Notes under the pieces: generated by a model
The model's input: the letters and a program-made list of their open reading frames with translations, nothing else
Database searches by the model: none
What the model was told of the DNA's origin: nothing
Shown here: piece after piece, positions 18,080 through 27,173 of the stretch
How positions within the stretch are numbered: position 1 is the first letter of the stretch
How the letters are laid out: each line of letters begins with the position of its first letter
Made by a program: the position numbers and the translations under genes
Assembly: GCF_016464625.1 (NCBI RefSeq)
Contig: NZ_JAEAGO010000002.1
Span: 248,001-312,000 of the forward strand
DNA from: Penaeicola halotolerans
Lineage (GTDB): Bacteria > Bacteroidota > Bacteroidia > Cytophagales > Cyclobacteriaceae
DNA length: 64,000 nt
Direction of reading: 5' to 3'

Positions 18080-18919
18080 ATGCTAGAACAATTAAATCTT
18101 ACTCCTGAGAATATTGAAAAACTGAATGAGTGGTTTTTGACTACTGGACTTGATCTCTGTTGGGCACTTATTAAAGTTGCGATCACCTTTGTCATAGGAA
18201 AATTTGCTATCGGCTATGTGATGAAAGCCATTCGCAAAGCTTTTGTCAAATGGGAAATCGAGGCTTCACTTTCTTCTTTCTTGAGTAGTTTTGTCAGATT
18301 TGTTCTTTACATCATATTGATCATGATCATTCTGAGCATGTTGGATGTTCAGATAGCAGCTTTCCTAGGTGTACTGGGAGCGGCAGGTTTGGCTATTGGT
18401 TTAGCCTTGCAGGGTAGCTTATCAAATTTTGCCGGAGGTATATTGATTTTGATTTTTAAACCCTTCAGGGTCGATGATGTGATCGATGCTCAAGGGTTTG
18501 TTGGCTCAGTTGAACGAATAGATATTCTTCACACACACGTCCGCACTTTTGACAATAAGTTAGTCATCATGCCTAATGGCGCACTAGCTAACTCCAATGT
18601 CACTAACATGACTCGCAAGGATACCCGTAGAGTAGATATGGCGGTGGGTATCGCTTATGGATCAGATATAGCAAAAGCCAGAAAAGTGATCTTAGAGACA
18701 CTAGCAAAAGATGAAAGAATCCATGCTGATCCTGAGCCAGTGGTCTGGTTTCATAATTTTGGCGATAGCTCGCTTGACTTGACTATCAGATGTTGGACAG
18801 CTACTGGAGATCTTTGGCCAGTCTACTGGGAAAATATGGAGGCGATCAACAACGCCTTCAATGCCAATGGTATCGAGATCCCTTTCCCACAGCGAGATAT
18901 TCACATGCGAACTAAATAA
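18080..18919 (+). CDS. mscS: MscS-type mechanosensitive ion channel
   Basis: A 279-residue small-conductance channel with three N-terminal transmembrane helices. The pore-lining TM3 is LGVLGAAGLAIGLALQGSLS (about residues 94-113), with the Gly/Ala packing typical of MscS. It continues into the beta domain signature FKPFRVDDVIDAQGFVGSVE and IMPNGALANSNVTNMTR. It releases osmolytes on hypo-osmotic shock at the inner membrane. The size matches E. coli MscS (286 residues). It has its own downstream terminator and lies 81 bases after the methyltransferase gene, so it is probably not part of the polyketide cluster. Confidence 0.95.
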   Translation: MLEQLNLTPENIEKLNEWFLTTGLDLCWALIKVAITFVIGKFAIGYVMKAIRKAFVKWEIEASLSSFLSSFVRFVLYIILIMIILSMLDVQIAAFLGVLGAAGLAIGLALQGSLSNFAGGILILIFKPFRVDDVIDAQGFVGSVERIDILHTHVRTFDNKLVIMPNGALANSNVTNMTRKDTRRVDMAVGIAYGSDIAKARKVILETLAKDERIHADPEPVVWFHNFGDSSLDLTIRCWTATGDLWPVYWENMEAINNAFNANGIEIPFPQRDIHMRTK

Positions 18920-18935
18920 GTTTAGCAGAAATGAG

Positions 18936-18960
18936 AAGAGAGGCCAACGCCTCTCTTTTT
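18936..18960 (+). terminator. Terminator of mscS
   Basis: A 9-bp GC-rich stem (18936-18944 with 18949-18957) and a 4-base loop are followed by TTTTTATTT. It abuts the stop codon of the convergent nitroreductase gene. Confidence 0.85.
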
Positions 18961-19556
18961 TATTTCACCCAAGTGACTTTTTCAGCGATAGGATTTCTTT
19001 TCCCATTTGGCCAGCGATCAGTCAGCGGCTTGGCTATAAAGAAAAATCCCATCAGCATATCCTGTGGCTCTAGTCCAAAAAAGGGCTTGGCTTCCTCATA
19101 AAAGGTAACGCCTCCTGTCCCCCAATAGGCGGCTAATCCATAGGCACTCGCTGTCAAATACATATTCTGTACCGCCATAGATACAGCAGCGATCTCTTCC
19201 ATCTCTGGTACCGCTCCGCTTCGCTTCATACCTATTGCGATGATGTGAGATGCTTTCAGCGGATTTTCCAGCATTTTTTGATAAACTGCTTCATTAAAGT
19301 TATCATTCTTTTCTGCACGCGCCTTGTACAGGTCTGCTTGAAACTGCGCAAACTTAGCTTTACCCTCTCCACTGAATACCGTAAACCTCCAAGGCTCTGT
19401 CATCTTGTGTGTAGGTGCCCAGTTGGCATTTTCTAAGATCGTCTCTATGACATCATCATCCGCTATCGTATAGCTAGGATCAAACTGTGCTACAAACATC
19501 GACCTACGTGTCCTTAGCATGTAATTCACTGATTCTATATCAAATCTTGGCTCCAT
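18960..19556 (-). CDS. Nitroreductase family protein
   Basis: A 198-residue FMN-dependent nitroreductase of the compact YdjA/RutE-like type. The N-terminal RTRRSMFVAQF supplies the Arg residues that contact FMN phosphate. NANWAPTHKMTEPWRFTVF is the conserved block after helix 2, and AVQNMYLTASAYGLAAYWGTGG is the C-terminal FMN-site signature. It reduces nitroaromatics or quinones with NAD(P)H in the cytoplasm. The physiological substrate is unknown. It is monocistronic and convergent with mscS. Confidence 0.9.
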   Translation of the reverse strand: MEPRFDIESVNYMLRTRRSMFVAQFDPSYTIADDDVIETILENANWAPTHKMTEPWRFTVFSGEGKAKFAQFQADLYKARAEKNDNFNEAVYQKMLENPLKASHIIAIGMKRSGAVPEMEEIAAVSMAVQNMYLTASAYGLAAYWGTGGVTFYEEAKPFFGLEPQDMLMGFFFIAKPLTDRWPNGKRNPIAEKVTWVK

Positions 19557-19739
19557 CGTTTGTGTGTTATGTTGATTTAAAAGTACTAGATAAAAGAAGA
19601 TTTTTAATCTCTGTTGGTATAACTCATTTCTACCGCTGCTAAGTTCTTAGCAATATCTTAAATACAAATTCTTTTAAATAATAGTAATAAAAGATTGATT
19701 TTTATAATATTAAAAATCTAATTACTCAACTCTTTTTAA

Positions 19740-20906
19740 ATGAACATGCAAAATATATCAAGATTAAGCATCGTGTTTTTAGTAAGTGCTTTTATCCTCT
19801 CTAGCTGCAATAAAGAAAGCGACAAACCACTTTCATTTCAAATAGAAAAAGTAGACTCAGTGAATATTGACTTCATTGGCAAGATGGTCTTTCATGACTA
19901 TGACGCCAAGAAGAAAAAGTACCTCTTGAACTCTGAATCACCCTCTGTAGCACTCATAGAAGTTGATGAAAATGGTCAAATCACTTATCAATTTGACCTT
20001 GAAGATAATGGCAGAAACCCAATCCCAGGTATTGCTAGTGCAGGATATGTAGATGATGCGCTTTATTTATATTCCTATATGTTCACTTTCTACAAGCAAA
20101 AGAATAGTGCGGAATTTGTCTTGGACAAGCTCATTCCTTACGAGCATACAACTTTATATATGCCAGTAAAACTACCTGTCGTCAAAAAAACTAATGAAGC
20201 GGTTTTTTACATAAAACCACTTAAGGAGTCATTCCGCGAAGATCAGACCACTTTTTATGAGCGATTATACGATCAACCTTTGCTAGAAAAACACGATTTA
20301 TCGACTGGAAAAACTCATTCATATCTTAAGCTGCCAGAGGAGAGCGTTTTTAAAAGTGGTTTAAATCATGGTATATATGTCCCTACGATCAAGAATGTAG
20401 GCAAAGACTGGCTTTTAGCAACGTGGATTGATGATAAGCTGTTTCTATATAAAGAGGATGGAGATAGCATCACTTTTGCCAAAAGCATTGACCTTCAAAT
20501 TGATGGCTTTGTAAGTTTTGAAGGAGCTGCACTTGAAAATGGTCGACAGTTTTATGAATCAAATCGAGATATGGTTCATGGAAATGTAAATGGCATATTT
20601 GACTTGTCTAACTACATCGTGGTGACTTATCAAAAAGGAATGAGGTCGGAAGATGTTTTAAACTATAGAGCCCAATATCCTAGTGAAACTTCTGATTTTG
20701 AGATCCAAAAGCAAAATCGCTATTATGCTGCCATTTTAGACAAGTCTTATAATGTCCTTGCTTCAAATGTACAATTACCTTATGGCATTTCCTTTCCTGT
20801 TGCTGTGAATGAGAAAGACGAGATTCTTGTCAAAAAGAATGAGGAACATTTTGATCAAGAAGAAGATGTCGTCACGATCTACAAACTTAAAATCACCCAA
20901 GAGTAA
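19740..20906 (+). CDS. Lipoprotein of unknown function (possibly DUF4221-like)
   Basis: A 388-residue lipoprotein with a hydrophobic leader (residues 9-20) and the lipobox LSSC, followed by NKESDKP. The mature part is rich in beta-strand patterns, with repeated short modules such as KYLLNSESPSVALIEVDENG and YYAAILDKSYNVL, consistent with a beta-propeller. It resembles proteins annotated as DUF4221 in Cytophagales, but I cannot confirm that by eye. A second ATG two codons downstream is possible. Its stop lies one base from the stop of the convergent TonB receptor gene, with no obvious terminator between them. Confidence 0.6.
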   Translation: MNMQNISRLSIVFLVSAFILSSCNKESDKPLSFQIEKVDSVNIDFIGKMVFHDYDAKKKKYLLNSESPSVALIEVDENGQITYQFDLEDNGRNPIPGIASAGYVDDALYLYSYMFTFYKQKNSAEFVLDKLIPYEHTTLYMPVKLPVVKKTNEAVFYIKPLKESFREDQTTFYERLYDQPLLEKHDLSTGKTHSYLKLPEESVFKSGLNHGIYVPTIKNVGKDWLLATWIDDKLFLYKEDGDSITFAKSIDLQIDGFVSFEGAALENGRQFYESNRDMVHGNVNGIFDLSNYIVVTYQKGMRSEDVLNYRAQYPSETSDFEIQKQNRYYAAILDKSYNVLASNVQLPYGISFPVAVNEKDEILVKKNEEHFDQEEDVVTIYKLKITQE

Positions 20907-20907
20907 G

Positions 20908-23160
20908 TTAAAACTTCTTAGTCAATTTTAGCCCAGAAAAACCATTGCGCTCAGGTGCCGGCTGATAAAATCTCCCGCCAAAGGCATTGAGGTCATTGCC
21001 AAGACTGTAGGCTTCATTGAGTAAGTTCTCTGCACCTACATAGAGCTCGGCCTCCCAGCCTGACCATGTAGCTCTCCACCCAAGCCTAGCTGACAACAAA
21101 TGGTAGGTCGCTTGATAGACGGTATTGGCATCATTGAGAGGAATCTCATCTGTCCATTGGGAGGTGACATTGAGATAAATCCCTTGCTTGGTTTCTAGGT
21201 CTAGTTGATTGACCAAAATATTGGGTGCTACGCCTGTGAGTTGATTACCTGAAAAGTCATCTCCTCCACTTTCATAGTTTTTGAACTCAAAGAAATGTCC
21301 AGTATAGGCTTGGGTGAGTCTGAGCGATTTCATGAATGCACCTCTGCTTGGTTTGATCAAATCCTCTGTCAATAAAACTTCTATCCCTTTTTGGTCTGTA
21401 CTTCCAGCATTTCTGAATAGCACTACGCCTTGCTCATTGGTAAATGAGGTGATCGTCTCTGACAGTTGAAAGTAAAAGGCCGTGGCATCTAACTGTATAT
21501 GGTTATTGAGAAAAGCGGTTCTCCAACCCAACTCATAATTGATCCCTCGCTCAGACTCTAGGTCTAAATTGATGGAACCTTCATTAGTCCTCACCTCATC
21601 TATGGTAGGTGAGCTAAACCCATAGCTGATGCTTCCGTGAATGGCCGTGTGGGCATTGACTCGCTTGAGTACTGCCAATCTAGGAATGAGCACTGGGTCG
21701 AAGTTTCTGATGTTACGTGCAGGTGCATTGCCAGAGGCATCTATACGCCTGTCTATATCATATTGGAAGTAGTTTTGACTGACTCCAAGTGTGACTATCC
21801 ACGACTGAGGTAGCTCTAGCTCTGCTTGAGTAAAGAAAAAATACTGTTTGGCACCCAGTCTATCTGAGAAACGAATGGTGTCTGCTATTCCTGAGCGATT
21901 ACCAAAATTATCAGCCTGAGTGGTGCTGATTTGATATTCTAGGCCTGATATCCACTTGAATGGCAAAGCCCCGAGTTGATCCGCAAAGGTGAAACTAGAT
22001 CTGAGACCTAGTCCATTTTGAAGCTCTCTCTTATAATCAAGGATAAATGGATTCTCAAAATCTGTCGTATTGAGGTTCAATGTACTGGTATTGCTCCAGT
22101 TGTCTGAAAAGTCATAAGTATGAGAAAAACTGAGATAAAGAGATTGCTGATCTATGGATGAGTTTTGATCGATACTCCCTGGACGTGCTTGACGAGGATT
22201 TTCTGCTAGCTGAGTCGCATTGAGCGCACCTGGTATCTGATATTTAAGATCTGCATAGAGCAAATTGGCACTTAGCGACTGCCGACTGCTCGGATACCAA
22301 TGCCCACTTAACTGCAACACTTTTCTATCTGTAGCACTATGCGCTCTATAGCCATCCGCTTGAAGATCTACATAAGAAAAAGAATAGGCGGCATTTTCTA
22401 ATTGCTGAGATACCGCCACTCTGTATTTCTGTAAGCCATAATCCCCTACCAGCAATGAAGCCTCTGCTTGATCTTGCTGAATCCGCTGATTGCTCTCAAG
22501 GCTGATCACTCCTCCAGTACCTGCTCCGTAGATACTTCCAGCTGGCCCTTTGATGATTTCGGCAGTTTGGATATTGGATAAATCAAGTAAGTTTAATGGT
22601 GTAGTCCCATCTGGTGAGGTGAAAGGAATGTCATTCCAGTAGACTTTGACATTGCGTACGCCAAAAGGAGAACGCAAAGCACTTCCTCTGATCGATATGC
22701 GGTAGCTCGCTGGCGCACGCTCTTCTATTCTCACACCTGGCTTGGTATTGAAAGATTGTACGATAGAGCCTTCATTGAAACGTGCCAAATCCTCAGGCCT
22801 GACGACAGAGATGGGAGCAGCCTGTTCGATGAGCTGTCTTTCCGTTTGATAGCTTTGAACTACCAGCTCTGATAAGGAATTGACAGAAGGAACAAGTTCT
22901 ACAGCGAAATTTTTATCTGGACTAATGCTTAGCTTATACGGTTCGTAAGCTAAGTGTGAAAGCATTACAACTGTTTCTTCTGAGACCATCAGTTTAATGA
23001 TTCCCGCTTCGTCAGATACGGCTCCCGAACCGTCAGGAAGCTTAGCCGCTACGCCATAGATAGGTTTTTGAGTGACTTTATCTTTGACAACGATGATGGT
23101 TTGAGCTTGCGCTATGTTCAAAAAAAACAATGCACTCAATAAAAGTAAAGAGTTCTTCAT
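20908..23160 (-). CDS. TonB-dependent outer-membrane receptor
   Basis: A 750-residue receptor. A signal peptide (1-19, ending AQAQ) leads into a carboxypeptidase-regulatory-like domain (about 21-95, VVKDKVTQKPIYGVAAKL). A plug domain follows (about 110-230, with IKGPAGSIYGAGTGGVISLE) and then a 22-strand-type barrel ending in Phe, as outer-membrane barrels do (GLKLTKKF). It imports a ligand too large or scarce for porins, using TonB energy. There is no SusD partner, so siderophore, cobalamin or metal uptake is likelier than glycan uptake. Ligand unknown. Its gene follows a terminator after the slyD-like gene. Confidence 0.93.
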   Translation of the reverse strand: MKNSLLLLSALFFLNIAQAQTIIVVKDKVTQKPIYGVAAKLPDGSGAVSDEAGIIKLMVSEETVVMLSHLAYEPYKLSISPDKNFAVELVPSVNSLSELVVQSYQTERQLIEQAAPISVVRPEDLARFNEGSIVQSFNTKPGVRIEERAPASYRISIRGSALRSPFGVRNVKVYWNDIPFTSPDGTTPLNLLDLSNIQTAEIIKGPAGSIYGAGTGGVISLESNQRIQQDQAEASLLVGDYGLQKYRVAVSQQLENAAYSFSYVDLQADGYRAHSATDRKVLQLSGHWYPSSRQSLSANLLYADLKYQIPGALNATQLAENPRQARPGSIDQNSSIDQQSLYLSFSHTYDFSDNWSNTSTLNLNTTDFENPFILDYKRELQNGLGLRSSFTFADQLGALPFKWISGLEYQISTTQADNFGNRSGIADTIRFSDRLGAKQYFFFTQAELELPQSWIVTLGVSQNYFQYDIDRRIDASGNAPARNIRNFDPVLIPRLAVLKRVNAHTAIHGSISYGFSSPTIDEVRTNEGSINLDLESERGINYELGWRTAFLNNHIQLDATAFYFQLSETITSFTNEQGVVLFRNAGSTDQKGIEVLLTEDLIKPSRGAFMKSLRLTQAYTGHFFEFKNYESGGDDFSGNQLTGVAPNILVNQLDLETKQGIYLNVTSQWTDEIPLNDANTVYQATYHLLSARLGWRATWSGWEAELYVGAENLLNEAYSLGNDLNAFGGRFYQPAPERNGFSGLKLTKKF

Positions 23161-23180
23161 ATAGACCTTTTAGTCTTTAA

Positions 23181-23211
23181 CAAAAAAGGCATTCAATTGT
23201 CTCGAATGCCT
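23181..23211 (-). terminator. Terminator of the SlyD-like gene
   Basis: An 8-bp stem (23187-23194 with 23204-23211) with a 9-base loop is followed on the minus strand by six T (complement of 23182-23187). It lies between the SlyD-like gene and the TonB receptor, so the receptor needs its own promoter in a very short space or read-through. Confidence 0.7.
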
Positions 23212-23219
23212 GTTACTTT

Positions 23220-23732
23220 TTAGTGATGATGTCCACCTGGTCCATGAGCGTGACCATGCTCTATTTCCTCTTTCTCTGCCTCTCTGATATCTAATATTTC
23301 ACCTTTGAAATATAGGTCTAATCCAGCAAGAGGGGAATTGAAATCCATGTGGATTCCTTTATAATCAATCTTGATGATTTCTCCGCGCATCATATTGCCT
23401 TTATCATCTTTCATCGGGATCACTTTACCTACTTTGAGGATATCCTTTTCTAGTTTACCATTTTCCTTGAAGCTAGATTTTGGTACGATCACGACTTTAT
23501 CGTCATCATAGTCTCCATAGGCGTTTTCATAGTCTATAAAAAAATCAAATGTGTCTCCTGCTTGCTTTCCCTCTATATTTTTTTCAAAAGCTGCTACTAC
23601 ATTGTCCGCTCCAAAAAGGAAACTGAAAGGGGTGTCTTTTTCTACCTTTTCAAAAAATGTCTTACCGTTTTCTCCGTCATCTACGTGCAACTCATACACG
23701 AGTGTAATCACTTTATTTTTCTCTGCTTTCAT
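23220..23732 (-). CDS. SlyD-like FKBP-type peptidyl-prolyl isomerase
   Basis: A 170-residue SlyD-type protein. The FKBP fold starts at TLVYELHVDDGENGKTFFEK, the inserted flap domain (about 65-125) contains AYGDYDDDKVVIVPKSSF, and the FKBP part resumes with MDFNSPLAGLDLYFKGEI. The C-terminal tail EHGHAHGPGGHHH is His-rich and would bind nickel, zinc or copper. SlyD combines prolyl isomerisation, chaperoning and metal supply in the cytoplasm. No hydrogenase or urease genes are nearby. Confidence 0.9.
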   Translation of the reverse strand: MKAEKNKVITLVYELHVDDGENGKTFFEKVEKDTPFSFLFGADNVVAAFEKNIEGKQAGDTFDFFIDYENAYGDYDDDKVVIVPKSSFKENGKLEKDILKVGKVIPMKDDKGNMMRGEIIKIDYKGIHMDFNSPLAGLDLYFKGEILDIREAEKEEIEHGHAHGPGGHHH

Positions 23733-23818
23733 GGCTATTTTAATTGACGCTGCAATTTATGACAAAATATTTTATTCTAACCCCGATTAAAATTTGGAAG
23801 TTCAAAAGCAATTGTATT

Positions 23819-23835
23819 ACTTTGAATCACAAAGT
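23819..23835. promoter_or_regulatory. Operator-like inverted repeat, copy 1
   Basis: ACTTTG-AATCA-CAAAGT, a perfect 6-bp inverted repeat with a 5-base spacer, continues with ACTTTTT on the right. It lies 7 bases before the ATG at 23843. The same element occurs at 24776-24792 in the same operon. It is a candidate binding site for the winged-helix regulator encoded between the two copies. Confidence 0.6.
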
Positions 23836-23842
23836 ACTTTTT

Positions 23843-24463
23843 ATGAGCGAAAAAGAAAAATACCTACAAGACCTGAAGGAGATCAAAGACATGATGAGTC
23901 GATCTTCTAAGTTTATCTCACTAAGCGGACTATCGGGTATCAGTGCTGGAGTCATTGCATTGATCGGAGCTTTTCTAGCTTATCGATTTGTCTATACGGA
24001 TCAGCTTTTTCTTGGCTATCGTAGCATTACTTTGACACAAGATAAAGCACTCATTTTGATAGGGCTTGCCTTAGCTGTCGTAACGCTAGCCCTTGCTTTT
24101 GGAGTTTATTTCACAGGAAAAGCCGCAAAACAAAAGCAACAAAGCCTCTGGAATGAGCAAAGCAAAAGGCTCTTGATCAACTTATTTATTCCACTCATTA
24201 CAGGAGGTTTACTTTGTCTAATCTTGCTCTCCAAGGGATTTATCGGAATGGTCGCTCCACTGACATTGATATTTTATGGATTAGCACTGGTCAATGCGAG
24301 CAAATATACGCTCACGGATATTCGTAGTCTTGGACTGATCGAGATCGCATTAGGGCTAGTATCCATCTATTTCATTGGTTATGGACTGCTGTTTTGGGCG
24401 ATAGGCTTTGGCGTGCTGCATATCATCTATGGTATCGTGATGAAAATCAAATACGGAGCGTGA
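23843..24463 (+). CDS. Integral membrane protein of the regulator/CreD operon
   Basis: A 206-residue protein with an N-terminal cytoplasmic helix (EKEKYLQDLKEIKDMMSRSS) and about six transmembrane helices from residue 25 on. The motif SSKFISLSGLSGISAGVIAL is typical of the Bacteroidota membrane proteins found just upstream of small winged-helix regulators. I chose ATG 23843; the longer frame to 23744 would run through the operator-like repeat and adds no recognisable sequence. The function is unknown. It overlaps the next gene by four bases. Confidence 0.7.
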   Translation: MSEKEKYLQDLKEIKDMMSRSSKFISLSGLSGISAGVIALIGAFLAYRFVYTDQLFLGYRSITLTQDKALILIGLALAVVTLALAFGVYFTGKAAKQKQQSLWNEQSKRLLINLFIPLITGGLLCLILLSKGFIGMVAPLTLIFYGLALVNASKYTLTDIRSLGLIEIALGLVSIYFIGYGLLFWAIGFGVLHIIYGIVMKIKYGA

Positions 24464-24750
24464 AAGAGCTACTCAAACAGTTGGATAAAGCCTTTGAAAA
24501 TAAGGTCAGGCTTGGTGTCATGTCTGCCCTGATGGTCAATGACCATCTGGACTTCAATGCACTCAAAGAGCTACTAGGTGTGACAGATGGTAACCTTGCT
24601 AGTCACCTGAAGTCGCTTGAGAAAAGTGAGTACATCACAGTAGAAAAAGACTTCATCGACCGAAAGCCTAATACCAAGTATAGCGCTTCTGAGCAAGGTA
24701 AAGAAGCTTTTAAAGCCCATATCAAAGCGATCGAAAAACTATTGGAATAA
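24460..24750 (+). CDS. Small winged-helix transcriptional regulator
   Basis: A 96-residue one-domain regulator of the MarR/ArsR-like winged-helix type. Recognition region: DFNALKELLGVTDGNLASHL, followed by the wing YITVEKDFIDRKPNTKYSAS. It has no sensor domain and no conserved Cys. The start is GTG 24460, which overlaps the upstream stop as GTGA; the longer ATG frame to 24394 lies entirely within the membrane-protein gene. It probably controls its own operon through the two identical inverted repeats at 23819 and 24776. The signal may be relayed by the membrane proteins on either side. Confidence 0.85.
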   Translation: MKELLKQLDKAFENKVRLGVMSALMVNDHLDFNALKELLGVTDGNLASHLKSLEKSEYITVEKDFIDRKPNTKYSASEQGKEAFKAHIKAIEKLLE

Positions 24751-24775
24751 ATCACTGAAAAAAATTTAGACAACA

Positions 24776-24792
24776 ACTTTGAAATACAAAGT
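24776..24792. promoter_or_regulatory. Operator-like inverted repeat, copy 2
   Basis: ACTTTG-AAATA-CAAAGT followed by ACTTTTAAA, with the same half-sites and spacer length as copy 1 at 23819-23835. It lies 19 bases before the chosen ATG of the creD-like gene at 24812. This argues that the TTG-initiated longer frame (24779) is not the true start, because that codon falls inside the repeat. Confidence 0.6.
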
Positions 24793-24811
24793 ACTTTTAA
24801 ACAATCAAACT

Positions 24812-26149
24812 ATGCAAACAGAAAACACCTTAGAAAAAGTAGGCGACTGGATCAGGAATTCAGTCATGCTGAAGCTGATCACCATTTCGATCTTGATTTT
24901 ATTGCTCCTCATACCATCTAGCATGGTGATGTCCGTGATCTCCGAGCGAGAGTATCTAAGTGGAGAAGCTACTACTGAAGTAAGTGCCAATTGGGCAAAC
25001 GCACAAGCCATCAATGGCCCGATACTCACTGTTCCTATACGCTATGAGTATATCGAAAACGAAAAACTCATCCAAAACACGGAGTACTTTCATATCCTAC
25101 CAAATGAGCTTGATATCCAAGGTACAGTCACACCCGAAACTTTGAAAAAAGGTATCTATGAAGTGGTCGTCTACAGATCTGCCCTTAATATCAAGGGAGA
25201 CTTTTCGATAGCAGATGGCTATGATCGCACGCACTTGAAAGAAGTCCTCTGGGATCAAGCCTTCCTGACAATTGGGATCTCAGACCTGAGAGGTATCAAA
25301 GAAGAGATACTCTTCCAGTGGGATGATCAAAAAATCAAAGCGCTACCCGGATCTAAAATTCCTGATATCATCAAATCTGGCGTATCTATTCCACTAGCCA
25401 ATGCACAGGACTTGGTGGAAAATGATAAGGCATTTGACTTTCAACTTACCCTTCATGGTAGTCAAAAGCTTTCCTTCACACCTGTAGGTGGGCTGACTAC
25501 AGTATCTATAGATTCGGACTGGAGTGCTCCTGCTTTTAGTGGCAATTTTCTTCCACTTGATCGGTCTGTCTCTGATGCGGGCTTCTCTTCTACTTGGAAA
25601 GTCCTCCAACTCAACAGAAATTATCCACAGTCTTGGACAGGCAATCGCTATGCGGACCATTTGCAATCAGCACAGTTTGGAGTAGACCTCATCCTGCCAC
25701 TGGGCGACTATCAAAAATCCATGCGCTCTGCCAAATATGCCATCATGACCATCGCCCTTACCTTTTTGATTTTCTTTTTGGTAGAAATCCTCAACAAGCG
25801 AAAAATACATCCTTTTCAATATACATTAGTTGGACTAGCGCTGTGTCTTTTCTATGTATTGCTAATATCCATCTCTGAGCATACCAATTTCAATATTGCC
25901 TATCTGATCTCTTCGGTATCAGTTATCGGTATGATTGGCTTATACTCTATGAGTGTATTTCATCACAGAAAACTCAGCCTTTTACTGACAGGGATTCTCA
26001 GCGGATTGTACGGCTTTGTCTTTGTGACTTTACAGCTCTCCAACTATGCTTTGCTTCTTGGTAGCGTAGGGCTACTACTGATCCTAGGCTTGACGATGTA
26101 CTTTACTAGAAATGTCAACTGGTACCAGTTGCAGATCAAAACAGAGTAG
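24812..26149 (+). CDS. creD: CreD-like inner-membrane protein
   Basis: A 445-residue protein of the CreD family. An N-terminal transmembrane helix (about 20-45, ITISILILLLLIPSSMVMSV) leads into a large periplasmic domain with ISEREYLSGEA and GPILTVPIRYEY, both hallmark blocks. At least five C-terminal helices follow (from about residue 305). CreD (inner-membrane protein of the E. coli cre locus) affects envelope integrity and colicin tolerance; its molecular role is unclear. In Bacteroidota it typically follows a small winged-helix regulator, as here. Its start was set to ATG 24812 for the operator reason given above. Confidence 0.9.
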   Translation: MQTENTLEKVGDWIRNSVMLKLITISILILLLLIPSSMVMSVISEREYLSGEATTEVSANWANAQAINGPILTVPIRYEYIENEKLIQNTEYFHILPNELDIQGTVTPETLKKGIYEVVVYRSALNIKGDFSIADGYDRTHLKEVLWDQAFLTIGISDLRGIKEEILFQWDDQKIKALPGSKIPDIIKSGVSIPLANAQDLVENDKAFDFQLTLHGSQKLSFTPVGGLTTVSIDSDWSAPAFSGNFLPLDRSVSDAGFSSTWKVLQLNRNYPQSWTGNRYADHLQSAQFGVDLILPLGDYQKSMRSAKYAIMTIALTFLIFFLVEILNKRKIHPFQYTLVGLALCLFYVLLISISEHTNFNIAYLISSVSVIGMIGLYSMSVFHHRKLSLLLTGILSGLYGFVFVTLQLSNYALLLGSVGLLLILGLTMYFTRNVNWYQLQIKTE

Positions 26150-26162
26150 ATTCAAAATGAAA

Positions 26163-26200
26163 AACCCAAGCTAGAAAGTATATCTAGCTCGGGTTATTTT
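26163..26200 (+). terminator. Terminator of the creD operon
   Basis: A 12-position stem (26163-26174 with 26184-26195) with one A-C mismatch and a 9-base loop is followed by ATTTTA. It separates creD from the convergent GLPGLI gene. Confidence 0.75.
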
Positions 26201-26228
26201 ATGCTTCTTAAGGCTTGATCAGTATGTA

Positions 26229-26984
26229 TCAATATATTTCCAAAAACTCCGTCTGAGGCCTGTTAATAGTCATTTTAACATTAGACCCTTTTGCTCTTAA
26301 CTTGGCCATTTCTTGCTCGATGATCGACTCCATTTGATCATAGTAATGCTTTGCATAAGATTCATTGCTAGAGACAGTTTGTACACTTTTAAACTGAGGC
26401 ACTTCTATTTTCAACTCATCATCCATTAAAGTGATTGACTGAACTTGATAGTGAAGTAAACCTGTTGATTCTTTGACTTCTAGTATCAGACCGGGTAAAC
26501 CTCCAAATTTCCAAGGGCCATTTACAAAAGGAAGGTCAATACTAAACCACGCTTCATAATCTCTTCCTCTAAAATGAGTGAAAGCCTTTTGGACACGATA
26601 GCCAGCTACCTCGCTAGTCTCGTCTACAATCTCCCATTTCATGATATCTACTTGATCGATTATCTTGAAATAATGCCCCTTAAAGCCTGGCATATAGGAA
26701 GTCAAAAGATTTTTTGATGCATCCTTATACAAATATTTCTCTTTTGAACCTAGTGTCACATTCATATCCTCTGGCAAGCCAAATGGCCCTTTATTTTCAG
26801 GGTCTGCCATATTTGATGCTATAGCCTCAGCATAATAAAGTGACTCATGGCCATTAGTAATCAAATATTCCTTTGTTCTATCTTCATCCGTCAAGTCTAC
26901 ATAAGTTGCCTTGACAGACTGCGCTTGAATGTTGCCTAGCCCTAAAACAAGGGTAGTCGCTATCGATGTAATGATTAGTTTCAT
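26229..26984 (-). CDS. GLPGLI family protein
   Basis: A 251-residue exported protein with a Sec signal peptide (1-21, ending IQAQ). The family-naming motif is intact in GPWKFGGLPGLILEV (about residues 165-180), preceded by the typical EAWFSIDLPFVNGPW. The family is restricted to Bacteroidota; its function is not known. It is probably periplasmic or surface-exposed. It is monocistronic and convergent with creD. Confidence 0.93.
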   Translation of the reverse strand: MKLIITSIATTLVLGLGNIQAQSVKATYVDLTDEDRTKEYLITNGHESLYYAEAIASNMADPENKGPFGLPEDMNVTLGSKEKYLYKDASKNLLTSYMPGFKGHYFKIIDQVDIMKWEIVDETSEVAGYRVQKAFTHFRGRDYEAWFSIDLPFVNGPWKFGGLPGLILEVKESTGLLHYQVQSITLMDDELKIEVPQFKSVQTVSSNESYAKHYYDQMESIIEQEMAKLRAKGSNVKMTINRPQTEFLEIY

Positions 26985-27173
26985 AAAGTCTATGTTTTGT
27001 TTAAATAGATTTTAAAGATTACAATATAGTCTTTTTCTTATTTTTTAAAAAACATTTATAAAAATCGACAATTAAACATAATGATTTTTGTTCGTTTAGT
27101 TAAACTTAAGTGGCTAGATTCCTTTATGATGCTCAATTCTTCGTATATTGAATAGCCCAATTTTTTGAAAGCT

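Noticed and set aside
25621-25629. Perfect DnaA box TTATCCACA inside creD
   Set aside because: Isolated and within conserved coding sequence; about one such 9-mer is expected per 130 kb counting both strands.
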